NCBI RefSeq assembly: GCF_003574835.2
Contig: NZ_CP063196.1
Location: forward strand, 2,170,001 to 2,234,000
DNA from: Thermobifida halotolerans
GTDB taxonomy: Bacteria; Actinomycetota; Actinomycetes; Streptosporangiales; Streptosporangiaceae
DNA: 64,000 nt
Direction: 5' to 3'
Position 1 is the first letter of the stretch; the number at the start of each line of letters is the position of its first letter. Shown piece after piece: positions 35,937 to 44,041 of this stretch. A program made the translations under genes and the position numbers. The notes under the pieces were generated by a model. That model had not been told where the DNA came from and searched no databases. It worked only from the letters and a program-made list of their open reading frames with translations.

Positions 35937-35953
35937 ATAACGGACTATTGCAG
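35937..35953. promoter_or_regulatory. Module operator/promoter site, copy 5
   Basis: ATAACGGACTATTGCAG, 36 bp upstream of the regulator start at 35901. Same position and near-identical sequence as the other copies. Confidence 0.65.
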
Positions 35954-36012
35954 TATTGCGCTCCTCCTTTAATGGCGTTCCTCCTGCCGTCTTCTTGAGA
36001 ATCGGCGGCATA

Positions 36013-36917
36013 GAGCCTTTTTCATCCTGGTGGTGCTGGTCACAGCCTCGTACCGGTTGCCCTGGTCCCCTTCTGAACAGCAGGAAGCCCCTGGTAGACG
36101 GGTTTTCGACCAAGAAGAACCAGCACCAGAGGCTTCACATGCTGGTGGACCGTGCCTGTCTGCCGTTGTCGCGCCGCACCCTGAACCTGACCGCCCGCAC
36201 CATCCGCACCCACCGCACCGCCAACCAGTCGCGATGGCGCAGGCTGGAACCCGCCGCCCAGGCCCTGCTCGTCCTGGCCCACCCGCGCAAAGGCGAACCC
36301 CTCACCCAGTTGGCCGCCGGCTTCGGCGTCTCGACCACCACCGCGTGGCGGTACGTGCGTGAGACCACCCGCCTGCTCGCCCAACCGGCCCCCACGCTGG
36401 AGCAGGGGACGGGCCGGACCAAACGGCGAGGCCACGCCTCTGTGGTGGTGGACGGCACGCTCATCGCCGGTGGCCGTCTGGCGGCAGATCGACCGTTCTC
36501 CTCGGGCAAGCATCGCCGGCACGGGATGAACGTGCAGGTGGTGGCCGCTCCGGACGGGGAGTTGCTGTGGGTCTCAGGGGCACTGCCAGAGGCGGTGCCC
36601 GATACCCGGGCCGCCCGCATCTGGCGACTCGCCGAGCGGATCAAAGCCGCGGGGCTGCTCGTCCTGGCCGACAAGGGCCTGTGTCGGTCTGGCCCCGGGA
36701 GCGGTGTCGTGTCCGTTCAAGGGCCGGGGCAAACCTTGGTGGAAGAAGGACGCCAACTCCGCCCACGCCACACTCCGCGCTCCTGGCGAGCGGGCCATCG
36801 CCCAGTCGAAGAACTGGCACGTCCTTCACCGGGTGCGGTGCTGCCCGCACCGCACCCGGTGAACTCGTCCGAGCGGTACTGGTCCTCCAACTCCGCGAAG
36901 CAGGATGAAGAAGGTTC
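36013..36917 (+). mobile_element. IS5-type insertion sequence, near complete
   Basis: About 905 bp bounded by GAGCCTTTTTCATCCTG (36013-36029) and CAGGATGAAGAAGGTTC (36901-36917), inverted repeats matching at 15 of 17 positions. Fragments of the same element lie at 2608-2935 and 5052-5330. It lies just upstream of module copy 5. Confidence 0.75.
36139..36908 (+). pseudogene. IS5-type DDE transposase, frameshifted
   Basis: Starts at the ATG at 36139 (MLVDRACLPLSRRTLNLTA). The N-terminal helix-turn-helix is FGVSTTTAWRYVRETTRLL, then HASVVVDGTLIAGGRL (catalytic Asp), SGKHRRHGMNVQVVA and AAGLLVLADKGL. After about 36680 the protein continues in other frames (GELVRAVLVLQLREAG at the end), so at least one indel breaks it near the KG position. 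Confidence 0.75.
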
Positions 36918-36956
36918 ACTCCTCCTTCAGGAACAAGGTTTCCCGTTTTTCTGAAG

Positions 36957-37484
36957 TCAGGCGGTGTGGCCGTTGTGGGTGTAGGTGGGGCAGCCGCTGT
37001 TCCGGGCTGACAGCGCTTTCTGTGTGCGGTGCCAGATGTCGCCGCGCAGTCGGTTCTGTGCTTCGGTGTGGGTGAAGAAGCCGACATCGGCGATCTCGTC
37101 GTCGACCGGATGGACGTCTGCAGCCTCTTCGAGGGTGAGTACGCCTCCATCGAAGACGAACACCAGCAGGTCGTCCCAGGGGCCGTGCGGTGCCACCCAG
37201 TCCACGCACAGCAGCGCCATGCGGCCCAGGTCCAAGCCGAGTTCCTCGCGCAGTTCCCGTCGGGCCGCATGCAGGGGCGGCTCGTTGGCCTCGGCCATGC
37301 CGCCGGGAATGTCCCATCCGGGCTTGTAGGAAGGATCCACGAGTAGTAGGCGCCCGGCGGTGTCGTGGGCGAGCACCTCGGCTGCCACACGTTTTCGGGG
37401 CTGTGTCCGGTTGCCTTCAGCCAGATGCCGGATCCACGCCTGCGGGTCGCGCTCATACAGCGGAGAGTCTTGGCGGGGCGTCAT
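36957..37484 (-). CDS. NUDIX hydrolase
   Basis: 175 aa. The Nudix box GGMAEANEPPLHAARRELRE, followed by ELGL, is complete. The N-terminus has RKRVAAEVLAHDTAGRLLLV and PSYKPGWDIPGG, which resembles actinomycete MutT-like enzymes. Its ATG overlaps the stop of the upstream regulator remnant (ATGA at 37481-37484), so it was once the second gene of a regulator-NUDIX operon. The substrate is unknown. Confidence 0.85.
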   Translation of the reverse strand: MTPRQDSPLYERDPQAWIRHLAEGNRTQPRKRVAAEVLAHDTAGRLLLVDPSYKPGWDIPGGMAEANEPPLHAARRELREELGLDLGRMALLCVDWVAPHGPWDDLLVFVFDGGVLTLEEAADVHPVDDEIADVGFFTHTEAQNRLRGDIWHRTQKALSARNSGCPTYTHNGHTA

Positions 37485-37836
37485 CGTGCCTGTTCGCCCG
37501 AGCCCGGATGGAGAGCGCGACGCATACCACCACGGCGGTCTGAGGCGCTCTGTAGCTGGGGTAGTGCCTTGCTCACCGCTTCAGTGTCGTGGAAAGCGGC
37601 CAGAGCATCAACAGCGTCGCGGAACTGGTCAGCCACCACTACTGATCCCAGGGTTTCCGTCGCAGTGCCGACCTGCGACACCAGTGCGCATGCCTGTTCG
37701 AGGTCGCGTTGTCCGACTGCCGCACGGGCCAAGACGAGGGAAGCGAGAGCGCGGGCCCGTATCCGCTCTGCGGAACGCAGTACCAGGGCATGGTGGGCAT
37801 GGTCACTGGCCGCCGTGAAGTCCTTCAAATCCACAA
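37481..37836 (-). pseudogene. C-terminal TPR remnant of an XRE-TPR regulator
   Basis: About 118 codons of TPR-like helices (ASDHAHHALVLRSAERIRAR; ALASLVLARAAVGQRDLEQA; DALAAFHDTEAV) ending at 37481. The N-terminal DNA-binding half is gone: upstream of 37836 the DNA becomes a duplicated piece of the LC7 gene. It overlaps the NUDIX start, so translational coupling once linked a regulator with a nucleotide hydrolase. Confidence 0.65.
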
Positions 37837-38156
37837 GGCGACCATCTGATCGTGAGCGCGCTTGGCGGCGACTCCCGGCTGACCGTACTGACCGGTCCCA
37901 AAGCTGATGTGAAGGTCGTGGCCTACCAGATGGTGCTGTGGCCGAGGACGCCGCGCACGTGCTGGACTCCCCGATGCGCGCCGGCACGCCGCGGAAGGGA
38001 GCAGCGGCGTGAGCGCCTTGGACATGGCAGCCCGGCGCCCGCTACCCGGCCGGGACTGCCCCGGCGTGCTGGTCATGGAGCACTCCCTGGTACACGCCCA
38101 CACCATGCCGAAGCTGCCCGAAGGACTGGTGGACGGGGCCGAAGCGCTGTGGCGGG
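37837..38156 (+). repeat. Duplicated segment of the LC7/DUF742 genes (copy of 41066-41396)
   Basis: This stretch aligns with 41066-41396 from within the LC7 gene (SRLTVLTGPKADVKVVAYQM against SRLAVLTGPKADLKIVAYQM) through the LC7 stop and the first 49 residues of the DUF742-GTPase gene. The LC7 part has lost one base and is dead. The left junction cuts the TPR gene and the right junction at 38156 joins DUF742 to NlpC/P60. Confidence 0.8.
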
Positions 38157-38488
38157 TCGGCAAGCCCTACGTCTGGGGCGGCACCGGCCCGCGCGGCTTC
38201 GACTGCTCGGGGCTCACCCAGGCCGCATGGGCCGCTGCCGGATTCAGCATCCCCCGTGTCACCACCGACCAGGTCGCAACCGGCGCCCCGGTCGGGTTGG
38301 ACGAACTGCAGCCCGGCGACCTGCTGTTCTACGACACCGGCTCCGGCCCCTCGCCCAGCCACGTCACCATGTACGTCGGCGGCGGGCAGATGGTCAACGC
38401 CCCGCGCACCGGAACCACCATCCGCGTCGAACCCGTGCACAGCGACTACTACTCGACGCGGTTCGTAGCGGCCCGGCGGCCTGCATGA
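38009..38488 (+). CDS. Chimeric DUF742 N-terminus / NlpC-P60 hydrolase
   Basis: 159 aa. Residues 1-49 (ARRPLPGRDCP, VLVMEHSLVHA, LPEGLVDGAEALWR) match the N-terminus of the DUF742-GTPase at 41239. Residues 50-159 are an NlpC/P60 domain: YVWGGTGPRGFDCSGLTQAA with the catalytic Cys, LQPGDLLFY, and SHVTMYVGGGQMVNAP with the catalytic His. NlpC/P60 enzymes cleave peptidoglycan stem peptides outside the membrane, but no signal peptide is left here. It may be a by-product of recombination and not a working enzyme, though catalytic residues are kept. Confidence 0.75.
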   Translation: MSALDMAARRPLPGRDCPGVLVMEHSLVHAHTMPKLPEGLVDGAEALWRVGKPYVWGGTGPRGFDCSGLTQAAWAAAGFSIPRVTTDQVATGAPVGLDELQPGDLLFYDTGSGPSPSHVTMYVGGGQMVNAPRTGTTIRVEPVHSDYYSTRFVAARRPA

Positions 38489-38570
38489 CTACTTGGCTCC
38501 TGCGAAGAAACCGGAGAGGGTCTGCTGCTGTGGCAAGGTGCCAGTGGAAGCGGCGCCCGATGACCGGCTG

Positions 38571-39152
38571 CTACTCGGGCTTCTCCCCGAGTGCGGTGCG
38601 CAGCCAGTCCAAAGAGCCGGTACTCAGCACCGCGTCGGCGAGCCGCTGCCCGCTCGGGGTGGTGATGCGGCTCAGGCTGTTGTCGATCCAGCGCTGCGCG
38701 TTCGCGTATCCCTGCGCCCGGTACTCGACTCCCTGGATCAGGCACTCCAGCCGATCGGCGTCCTTGGCGCAGCGGGCTTCCAGCGTTTCCTGGTCCTCGT
38801 AGTCACCGATTACGCCCCGGACCATCTCCACCACCGGTTCGGGCATGCCATCCACCTGGTCGGCGGCTACCGCTCGCGGGTCCGCTTCAGAACCGAGATA
38901 CCTCTTGCCGAGGTGGTTGACGTCGCCGGTGCGGGTCTCTGCGGTGTCGTGCCACACGGCCATGAGCGCCGCGCGGGCCGGGTCAGCGCCTTCCAGACGG
39001 GCGATGAGAGAAGCGATGAGTGCGGTGCGCCAGGAGTGCTCAGCGATGGACTCGGGATCGCGTACTCCGGCCATCCACCAACCGGTGCGCCGCTGGTTCT
39101 TCAGTGTCCCGGCTTCGTAGAGGAACCGCCCAAGGGAGGACAGGTCGTCCAT
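38571..39152 (-). CDS. HD-domain phosphohydrolase (YfbR-like)
   Basis: 193 aa. The metal-binding pattern is visible: ESIAEHSWRTALIA, AVWHDTAETRTGDV and the later Asp in KDADRLEC. Length and layout fit the YfbR/HDDC2 class, which removes phosphate from deoxynucleoside 5'-monophosphates. It is divergent from the XRE-TPR regulator at 39382 and near two NUDIX genes, in line with a nucleotide theme in this region. Confidence 0.83.
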   Translation of the reverse strand: MDDLSSLGRFLYEAGTLKNQRRTGWWMAGVRDPESIAEHSWRTALIASLIARLEGADPARAALMAVWHDTAETRTGDVNHLGKRYLGSEADPRAVAADQVDGMPEPVVEMVRGVIGDYEDQETLEARCAKDADRLECLIQGVEYRAQGYANAQRWIDNSLSRITTPSGQRLADAVLSTGSLDWLRTALGEKPE

Positions 39153-39381
39153 GCTGTCTTCTTCCTACGCCTCGGAGAGGCGGATCGCGTATCGAACGTC
39201 ATCGAGTTCCCGGCGGGCCCGTTGCGAAAGCCCAGGACTTTCGGCAATAGAGCGGACCGCGGCTGGGTTTCCAGTACAACCATGGCGTTCGGTGGTCTTC
39301 ACCCAGGAGAAAGGCGGTACCGGTGGGTCTGGCGGCCTTCCACATACCCTGGAGGGGCCCCGTGTTAAAGGAGCACGCTGT

Positions 39382-40587
39382 ATGGACCCCGAGAGCATCG
39401 GACGCAAGATCGCCCGCCAGCGCAAGAAGGCCGATTTGACCCAGCAGGAGTTGGCGGATCGCACCCGGCTGCACGGCGGATACGGCTACAGCCGCAGCCA
39501 CATCGCCCAGGTTGAACGCGGGCACAAACTCGCCACCCCTGCGTTCGTGTCCAGCGTCGCCGCCGCACTCGGTCTTCAAGTCGCGGATCTGTACGGCCAG
39601 CCCTACCACGATACGCTCACCAGTGACGGGATCACCACCGTTGTCGGGGCCCTGCGTGACGCCCTGGCCTACGTCGACGTCCCCCCCAGTATCACGTCCC
39701 CCCGCCCTCTGAGCCTGCTGGAAGAAGAGCTGCGTATCGTGCATGGCCTCTTACAGCAGGCTCGGCATACCCGACTCGGTGTCCTGTTGCCCGCGCTGAT
39801 TGAGGAAGCCACCGTGCACGCTCTGGAGGCGGGAGGCGAGCGTGCGTGGCGGGTGCTGCACCATGCCCAGGTCGCGGCTGTCCGCCTGACCAGAAAACTC
39901 GGATTCGAAGACCTGTCCGAGCTTTCAGCCGAGCGTGCCCGCGCGTCCGCCGCCGCTGCCCAGGATCCCCATCTGGGAGTCATGGTCTCCTGGCGCCGCA
40001 CACTGGTAATGATGGCCCGTGCACAGTGGCGTCCGGCTCTGGCAGCGCTTGAGTATGCGGCCCGTCTGGTAGACCTCGACCGTTCCGACAGCAGTGAGAT
40101 CCTCGGAGCCATCTACCTGCGGTGTGCGGTTCTGGCTGCCCGTTCCGGAGACGAAGCTGCTGCGGACGGCTACCTCGCCCAAGCCGAGGAGATGGACGCA
40201 CGGGCCGAAAGGCTGCAGCACCCGCGCGATCGCCACGCCACGACCTTTACCTCCGGCAACATCGCCGTTCACCGCGCGGCTGTCGCGGTTGAGGTTCGAA
40301 ACTACGATGCCGCGCTCCAACGCGACGCCCGGGTCACCGATCAGCAGGTCGCCACCACTTTGATCCCGGAGCGGCACGCGCACCACCACATCGATATGGC
40401 CCGGGCGCTGGCTGAACTCGGCAAACCTCGTGAGGCGCTGGAACGGCTGGAGAAAGCCCAGAGGATAGCTCCGCAGTTGACTCTGTACCACCCGCAGGCG
40501 CGCCTGGTCACCCAGCACCTGGTGGACACCCAGCGCGCCCTTCCTTCTTCGCTGCGGCGTATGGCCGACCGTATGCGCATCACCTGA
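39382..40587 (+). CDS. XRE-family regulator with TPR-like C-terminus
   Basis: 401 aa, with AAAGGAG eight bases before the ATG. The XRE domain is at the very N-terminus (IGRKIARQRKKADLTQQELA ... YSRSHIAQVERG) without the CxxC...CxC knuckle, so this is a different subfamily. The rest is helical, TPR-like (LRCAVLAARSGDEAAADGYL; HHHIDMARALAELGKPREAL). No 17-bp module site is found upstream. It stands between the divergent HD gene and the conservon-PKS operon and could regulate either. Confidence 0.82.
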   Translation: MDPESIGRKIARQRKKADLTQQELADRTRLHGGYGYSRSHIAQVERGHKLATPAFVSSVAAALGLQVADLYGQPYHDTLTSDGITTVVGALRDALAYVDVPPSITSPRPLSLLEEELRIVHGLLQQARHTRLGVLLPALIEEATVHALEAGGERAWRVLHHAQVAAVRLTRKLGFEDLSELSAERARASAAAAQDPHLGVMVSWRRTLVMMARAQWRPALAALEYAARLVDLDRSDSSEILGAIYLRCAVLAARSGDEAAADGYLAQAEEMDARAERLQHPRDRHATTFTSGNIAVHRAAVAVEVRNYDAALQRDARVTDQQVATTLIPERHAHHHIDMARALAELGKPREALERLEKAQRIAPQLTLYHPQARLVTQHLVDTQRALPSSLRRMADRMRIT

Positions 40588-40820
40588 TGCTGAACCAGAG
40601 CCAACAAAGTTCACTTTTCTTCTAGCGTGGATTGTTCCAAGCCATGGAACATTTTGCTGCGGAGTCCTTCGTAGCTTCGTCGTATGGCGTTTCACAGAAA
40701 TAGGTCGTCGAGCACCGCCCCATCTTGTCATTTGTCCGATTCTTCGGATTTCAGCGAACTTCTGATCCATAGCGGGTTGGCTGTTACCTCCCCTGCTGCA
40801 ACAATTCGGGGGGAGTACCA

Positions 40821-41242
40821 GTGAGCGCGCCTTTTGCACCCGATGAGTTCGACTGGCTGGTGTCTCGTCTGGTGGAGGCGGCACCGGGTATCGAGCAGGC
40901 GGTGGTGGTGTCGGCGGACGGGCTGCTACTCGCCGCATCCGACGGGTCTTGCGCGGACAGCGCCGAGCAGCTCGCCGCGATCACGGCGGGGATGCAGTCC
41001 CTGGCCGAGGGGGTGGCGCGGCTATTCGGCAGGGGGCCACCGAGCAGGTGCTGCTGCGCATGCACGGCGGCCACCTGATCGTGACCGTGCTCGGCGAGGG
41101 CTCCCGGCTGGCCGTACTGACCGGTCCCAAGGCCGATCTGAAGATCGTGGCCTACCAGATGGTGCTGCTGGCCGAGAACGCCGCGCACGTGCTGGACTCC
41201 CCTGCACGTGTCGGCACGCCGCAGAGGGGAGCGGCAGCGTGA
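40821..41242 (+). pseudogene. Roadblock/LC7 protein (CvnB-like), one frameshift
   Basis: GGGGGAG precedes the GTG at 40821. The protein reads FDWLVSRLVEAAPGIEQAVV and AEQLAAITAGMQSLAEGVARLF, then breaks at the G5 run at 41032-41036; in the other frame it continues TEQVLLRMHGGHLIVTVLGE and SRLAVLTGPKADLKIVAYQM to the stop at 41242. Adding one G gives about 140 aa, normal for CvnB. LC7 proteins regulate small GTPases, here the next gene. The break may be a sequence error. Confidence 0.78.
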
Positions 41243-42108
41243 GCATCCCGGACACGACAGCCCGGCGCCCGCTGCCCGGTCGGGACTGCCCTGCGGTGCT
41301 GGTGATGGAGCACTCCCTGGTGCGCGTCCGCGCCGCGCGGCAACTACCTGAAGGGCTGGTGGACGGGGCCGAGGCACTGTGGCGGGCACTGGCCGACTCT
41401 GATCGGCCGGTGGCGGTGTGGGAGGCGGCGATGCGCCAGGCCCTGCCGGTCGGGGTGGCCAAGGTCCTGGTCAGCGAACTGGTGCACACCGGACTGGCGG
41501 AGCTGAGCGATCCGCGCCCCGATCGGGCGCTGCTGGAGGCCACCGCGGCTGGCCCCAGCAGCGAGGGGGTCGGGGCCGGGTTGGACGTGGTCAAGCTGGT
41601 GGTCGCGGGCGGCCCACTCGCAGGCAAGACGACGCTGCTGGGCGCGGTCTCACAGATTCCACCCGTAGCGGTGGGGGAGCGTCTCCCGGCACCCGGCGGG
41701 CGCGTCATCACGACGGTGCGGGAGTGGGGTCGGCTTCCCCTAGGTGGGGGCGTGCAAGTGGTCCTGGCAGCCGCCCGCGTCCACGGTGGTGTCCGTCCCA
41801 CCTGGTGGGACGACCTGGGGCTGTGGCGGGGCGCGTCGGGGACGGTGGTACTGGCCCACCCGGCTCGGCTGGAGGAGTCCTGTCCGGCGGTGGACTGGCT
41901 AGAGGAACAGGGCCTGCCGTATGCGGTGGCCGTCAACACCGTCGATGGTGCGGTGCTGCCGGACACGTCCTGGGTGCGGGAAATGCTGCAGATCAACGAC
42001 GGCGTCCCCGTGGTGCTGCTGGATGCGCGCAGTCCGGAGTCGGTCCGGCTGCTGCTGCGCGACACACTGCGGCACGCGGCCCGCACGCTGGCCGGGGGTG
42101 TGCGGTGA
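41239..42108 (+). CDS. DUF742-GTPase fusion (CvnC-CvnD-like)
   Basis: 289 aa, with a GTG overlapping the LC7 stop. Residues 1-100 are DUF742-like (VLVMEHSLVRVRAARQLPEG; VGVAKVLVSELVHTGLAELS). Residues 115-289 are the conservon GTP-binding domain with P-loop AGGPLAGKTTLLGAVS and VNTVDGA in the NKxD position. In streptomycete conservons C and D are usually separate genes and follow a sensor kinase CvnA; here C and D are fused and no CvnA is present. Confidence 0.82.
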   Translation: MSIPDTTARRPLPGRDCPAVLVMEHSLVRVRAARQLPEGLVDGAEALWRALADSDRPVAVWEAAMRQALPVGVAKVLVSELVHTGLAELSDPRPDRALLEATAAGPSSEGVGAGLDVVKLVVAGGPLAGKTTLLGAVSQIPPVAVGERLPAPGGRVITTVREWGRLPLGGGVQVVLAAARVHGGVRPTWWDDLGLWRGASGTVVLAHPARLEESCPAVDWLEEQGLPYAVAVNTVDGAVLPDTSWVREMLQINDGVPVVLLDARSPESVRLLLRDTLRHAARTLAGGVR

Positions 42109-43322
42109 GGGTCATGGTGGTGGGTGCGGGCCAGTCGGGGCTGCTCTTGAGCCATCTGCTGCACGCTGGCGGGGTGGAGGTGGAGCTGTTCAACCACCGC
42201 ACGGTGGAGGAGCTGCGTGGTGGTCCCGCGCCGCTGGCCCAGTTCACGCTGCCGTCCACTCTGGCCGCGGAGCGCGCTGCCGGGTTGGACTTCTGGTCTT
42301 CCGAAGCGGTGGCGTCCGGGGCCTCGTATGCGGGGGTGGCCGCGCCGGCGTTCACCTCCGTCCGTCTTGAGGCGCGCCCCGAGGGCGGTGATCTCCTGGG
42401 GTTTGCCGGGCGCCTGCCCGGTCCGGGGGTGGCCGTGGATCCCAGGGTGAAGCTGGCCGACTGGCTGGCGGCGTTCGAGGACCGCGGGGGGCGGGTGCAT
42501 CCCTACGGGGTGACCGTGGGCGATCTGGACGCGTTCGCCCGCATGGGCCGCTACGACCTGATCGTGGTGGCGGTGGGCTCAGGCGAGCTCGGCCGCCTGT
42601 TCCCGCCGGACCCCGCACGCCGCACCTCGACCCTGCGCGAGCGCGCCGTGGCCCAGGTCCACCTGGCCGGGGTCGAACCGGGCCAGGCCGATGCCGACGT
42701 GGTCACCACCCCGCACGGGGAGGTCTTCTGCGTGCCGGTGCTCGGGCCGCAGGGTCCGGCGCACGCCTTGCTCGTGGTCGGCGCCCCGGGTGGGGCGCTG
42801 GACTGCGTGCCTGATCTGTCGGCGCGCCGTGTCGATATCGCCGCGGCGCTTCTGGAGCGGGTTCGCGCCCATGCGCCCGGCCTGTACGAGCGCTGCCGCG
42901 CCGCCGAGGTGGTGGAGGCCGGGGTGCATGGGCGCATCTATCCGGCGGTGCGCCGTCCGGTCGGCGTGCTGCCCTGCGGTGGCCGGGTTTTGGGGTTGGG
43001 CGACACGGTGGTGACCGTGGATCCGGCCTCGGGGCAGGGGTGGGCGGCCTCCACCCTGGCCGCCACCGCCTACGCCCAGCAGATCCTGGCCCACGACGGA
43101 CCGTTCGACGCGGCGTTCCTGAACGCCACCTTCGACGCCTACTGGCGGGCCCACGGCCGCCACGTGGCCGCGTTCGTCGACATGGTCAGCGCGTTCTGGA
43201 CGGGCACGCTGCCCGAGACCGTCACCGCCCGCTTCGCCCGTGCCGCCGCCGAGGCCGCCGCGGCCGACGCCTGGATCGCCGCCTTCGACACTCCTGAGGC
43301 TCTGGCCCGACTCACCGCCTGA
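42105..43322 (+). CDS. StyA-like FAD-dependent monooxygenase
   Basis: 405 aa, with a GTG overlapping the previous stop. It has the dinucleotide-binding VMVVGAGQSGLLLSHLL at the N-terminus and the styrene/indole monooxygenase pattern (QFTLPSTLAAERAAGLDFW; RYDLIVVAVGSGELGRLF; GLGDTVVTVDPASGQGWAAS). StyA enzymes use FADH2 from a separate reductase to epoxidise alkenes or aromatics; no reductase gene is adjacent. Its coupling to the conservon genes and a PKS suggests oxidation of a polyketide or acyl intermediate. Confidence 0.83.
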   Translation: MRVMVVGAGQSGLLLSHLLHAGGVEVELFNHRTVEELRGGPAPLAQFTLPSTLAAERAAGLDFWSSEAVASGASYAGVAAPAFTSVRLEARPEGGDLLGFAGRLPGPGVAVDPRVKLADWLAAFEDRGGRVHPYGVTVGDLDAFARMGRYDLIVVAVGSGELGRLFPPDPARRTSTLRERAVAQVHLAGVEPGQADADVVTTPHGEVFCVPVLGPQGPAHALLVVGAPGGALDCVPDLSARRVDIAAALLERVRAHAPGLYERCRAAEVVEAGVHGRIYPAVRRPVGVLPCGGRVLGLGDTVVTVDPASGQGWAASTLAATAYAQQILAHDGPFDAAFLNATFDAYWRAHGRHVAAFVDMVSAFWTGTLPETVTARFARAAAEAAAADAWIAAFDTPEALARLTA

Positions 43323-43375
43323 ACCCCCGCCACCGAACCGCACGTCGTTCCTGTCTTCTTCTGGGAGGCTTCCGC

Positions 43376-44041
43376 ATGCCCACACTCCCCTCATCCCCGA
43401 CACCCGGCCTGTACAGCCGGTTCAACCTGGACTGGCTCTACACGCCCTACGTGATCGGCCTGTCCCACCGCCTGGCCTGGGGCGTGCCCAACGCCGCGCT
43501 GCACCGCATGTACCGGGAGACGGTGGGCCCGGTGCACGTGGAGGTGGGGCCGGGCAACGGACACTTCCTGCACCGGCTGCCCGCCACCCGGCCGGTCCGT
43601 TCCCTGCACCTGCTCGACCTGCACGAAGGGCCGCTGCGGGTGGCCCGGCGCCGCCTGGAGGGCCGGTGGCCGGTGCACGTCCACCAGGTTGATGCCCTGG
43701 ACAGGTGGCCGGTGCCCGATGCCTGCGCCGACTCGGTGATCGCCTCCATGGTGGCCCACACCATGCCCGGCGCGGGGATCGGTGGCAAGGCCGCACTGTT
43801 CGACCAGGCCGCGCGTGTGCTGCGGCCCGGCGGCGTCTTCGCCGGAGCCACCGTCCTGGCCCGCGGCGTGGCACCGAACCGGCTGGCCCAGTACATGATG
43901 TGTGCCTACAACGCCCGGGGCTGGCTGGCCAACGAAGGCGACTCCCTGGCCGATCTGGAACTCGCCCTGGCCGAGCGGTTCACCGACGTGCGCATCAGAG
44001 TGCACGGCTGCACCGCGCTGTGGCGGGGGGAGGCCCGATGA
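43376..44041 (+). CDS. Class I SAM-dependent methyltransferase
   Basis: 221 aa, with GGGAGG upstream of the ATG. Motif I is VHVEVGPGNGHFLHRLP, later motifs are LHLLDLHEGPLRVARRR and VLRPGGVFAGATVL. The substrate is unknown. It ends in an ATGA overlap with the PKS gene, so it likely modifies the product of that enzyme or its free acid. Confidence 0.83.
   Translation: MPTLPSSPTPGLYSRFNLDWLYTPYVIGLSHRLAWGVPNAALHRMYRETVGPVHVEVGPGNGHFLHRLPATRPVRSLHLLDLHEGPLRVARRRLEGRWPVHVHQVDALDRWPVPDACADSVIASMVAHTMPGAGIGGKAALFDQAARVLRPGGVFAGATVLARGVAPNRLAQYMMCAYNARGWLANEGDSLADLELALAERFTDVRIRVHGCTALWRGEAR

Noticed and set aside
41239-42108. A full conservon operon
   Set aside because: There is no CvnA-type sensor kinase or cytochrome P450 beside it; upstream is an XRE-TPR regulator, so it is only conservon-like.
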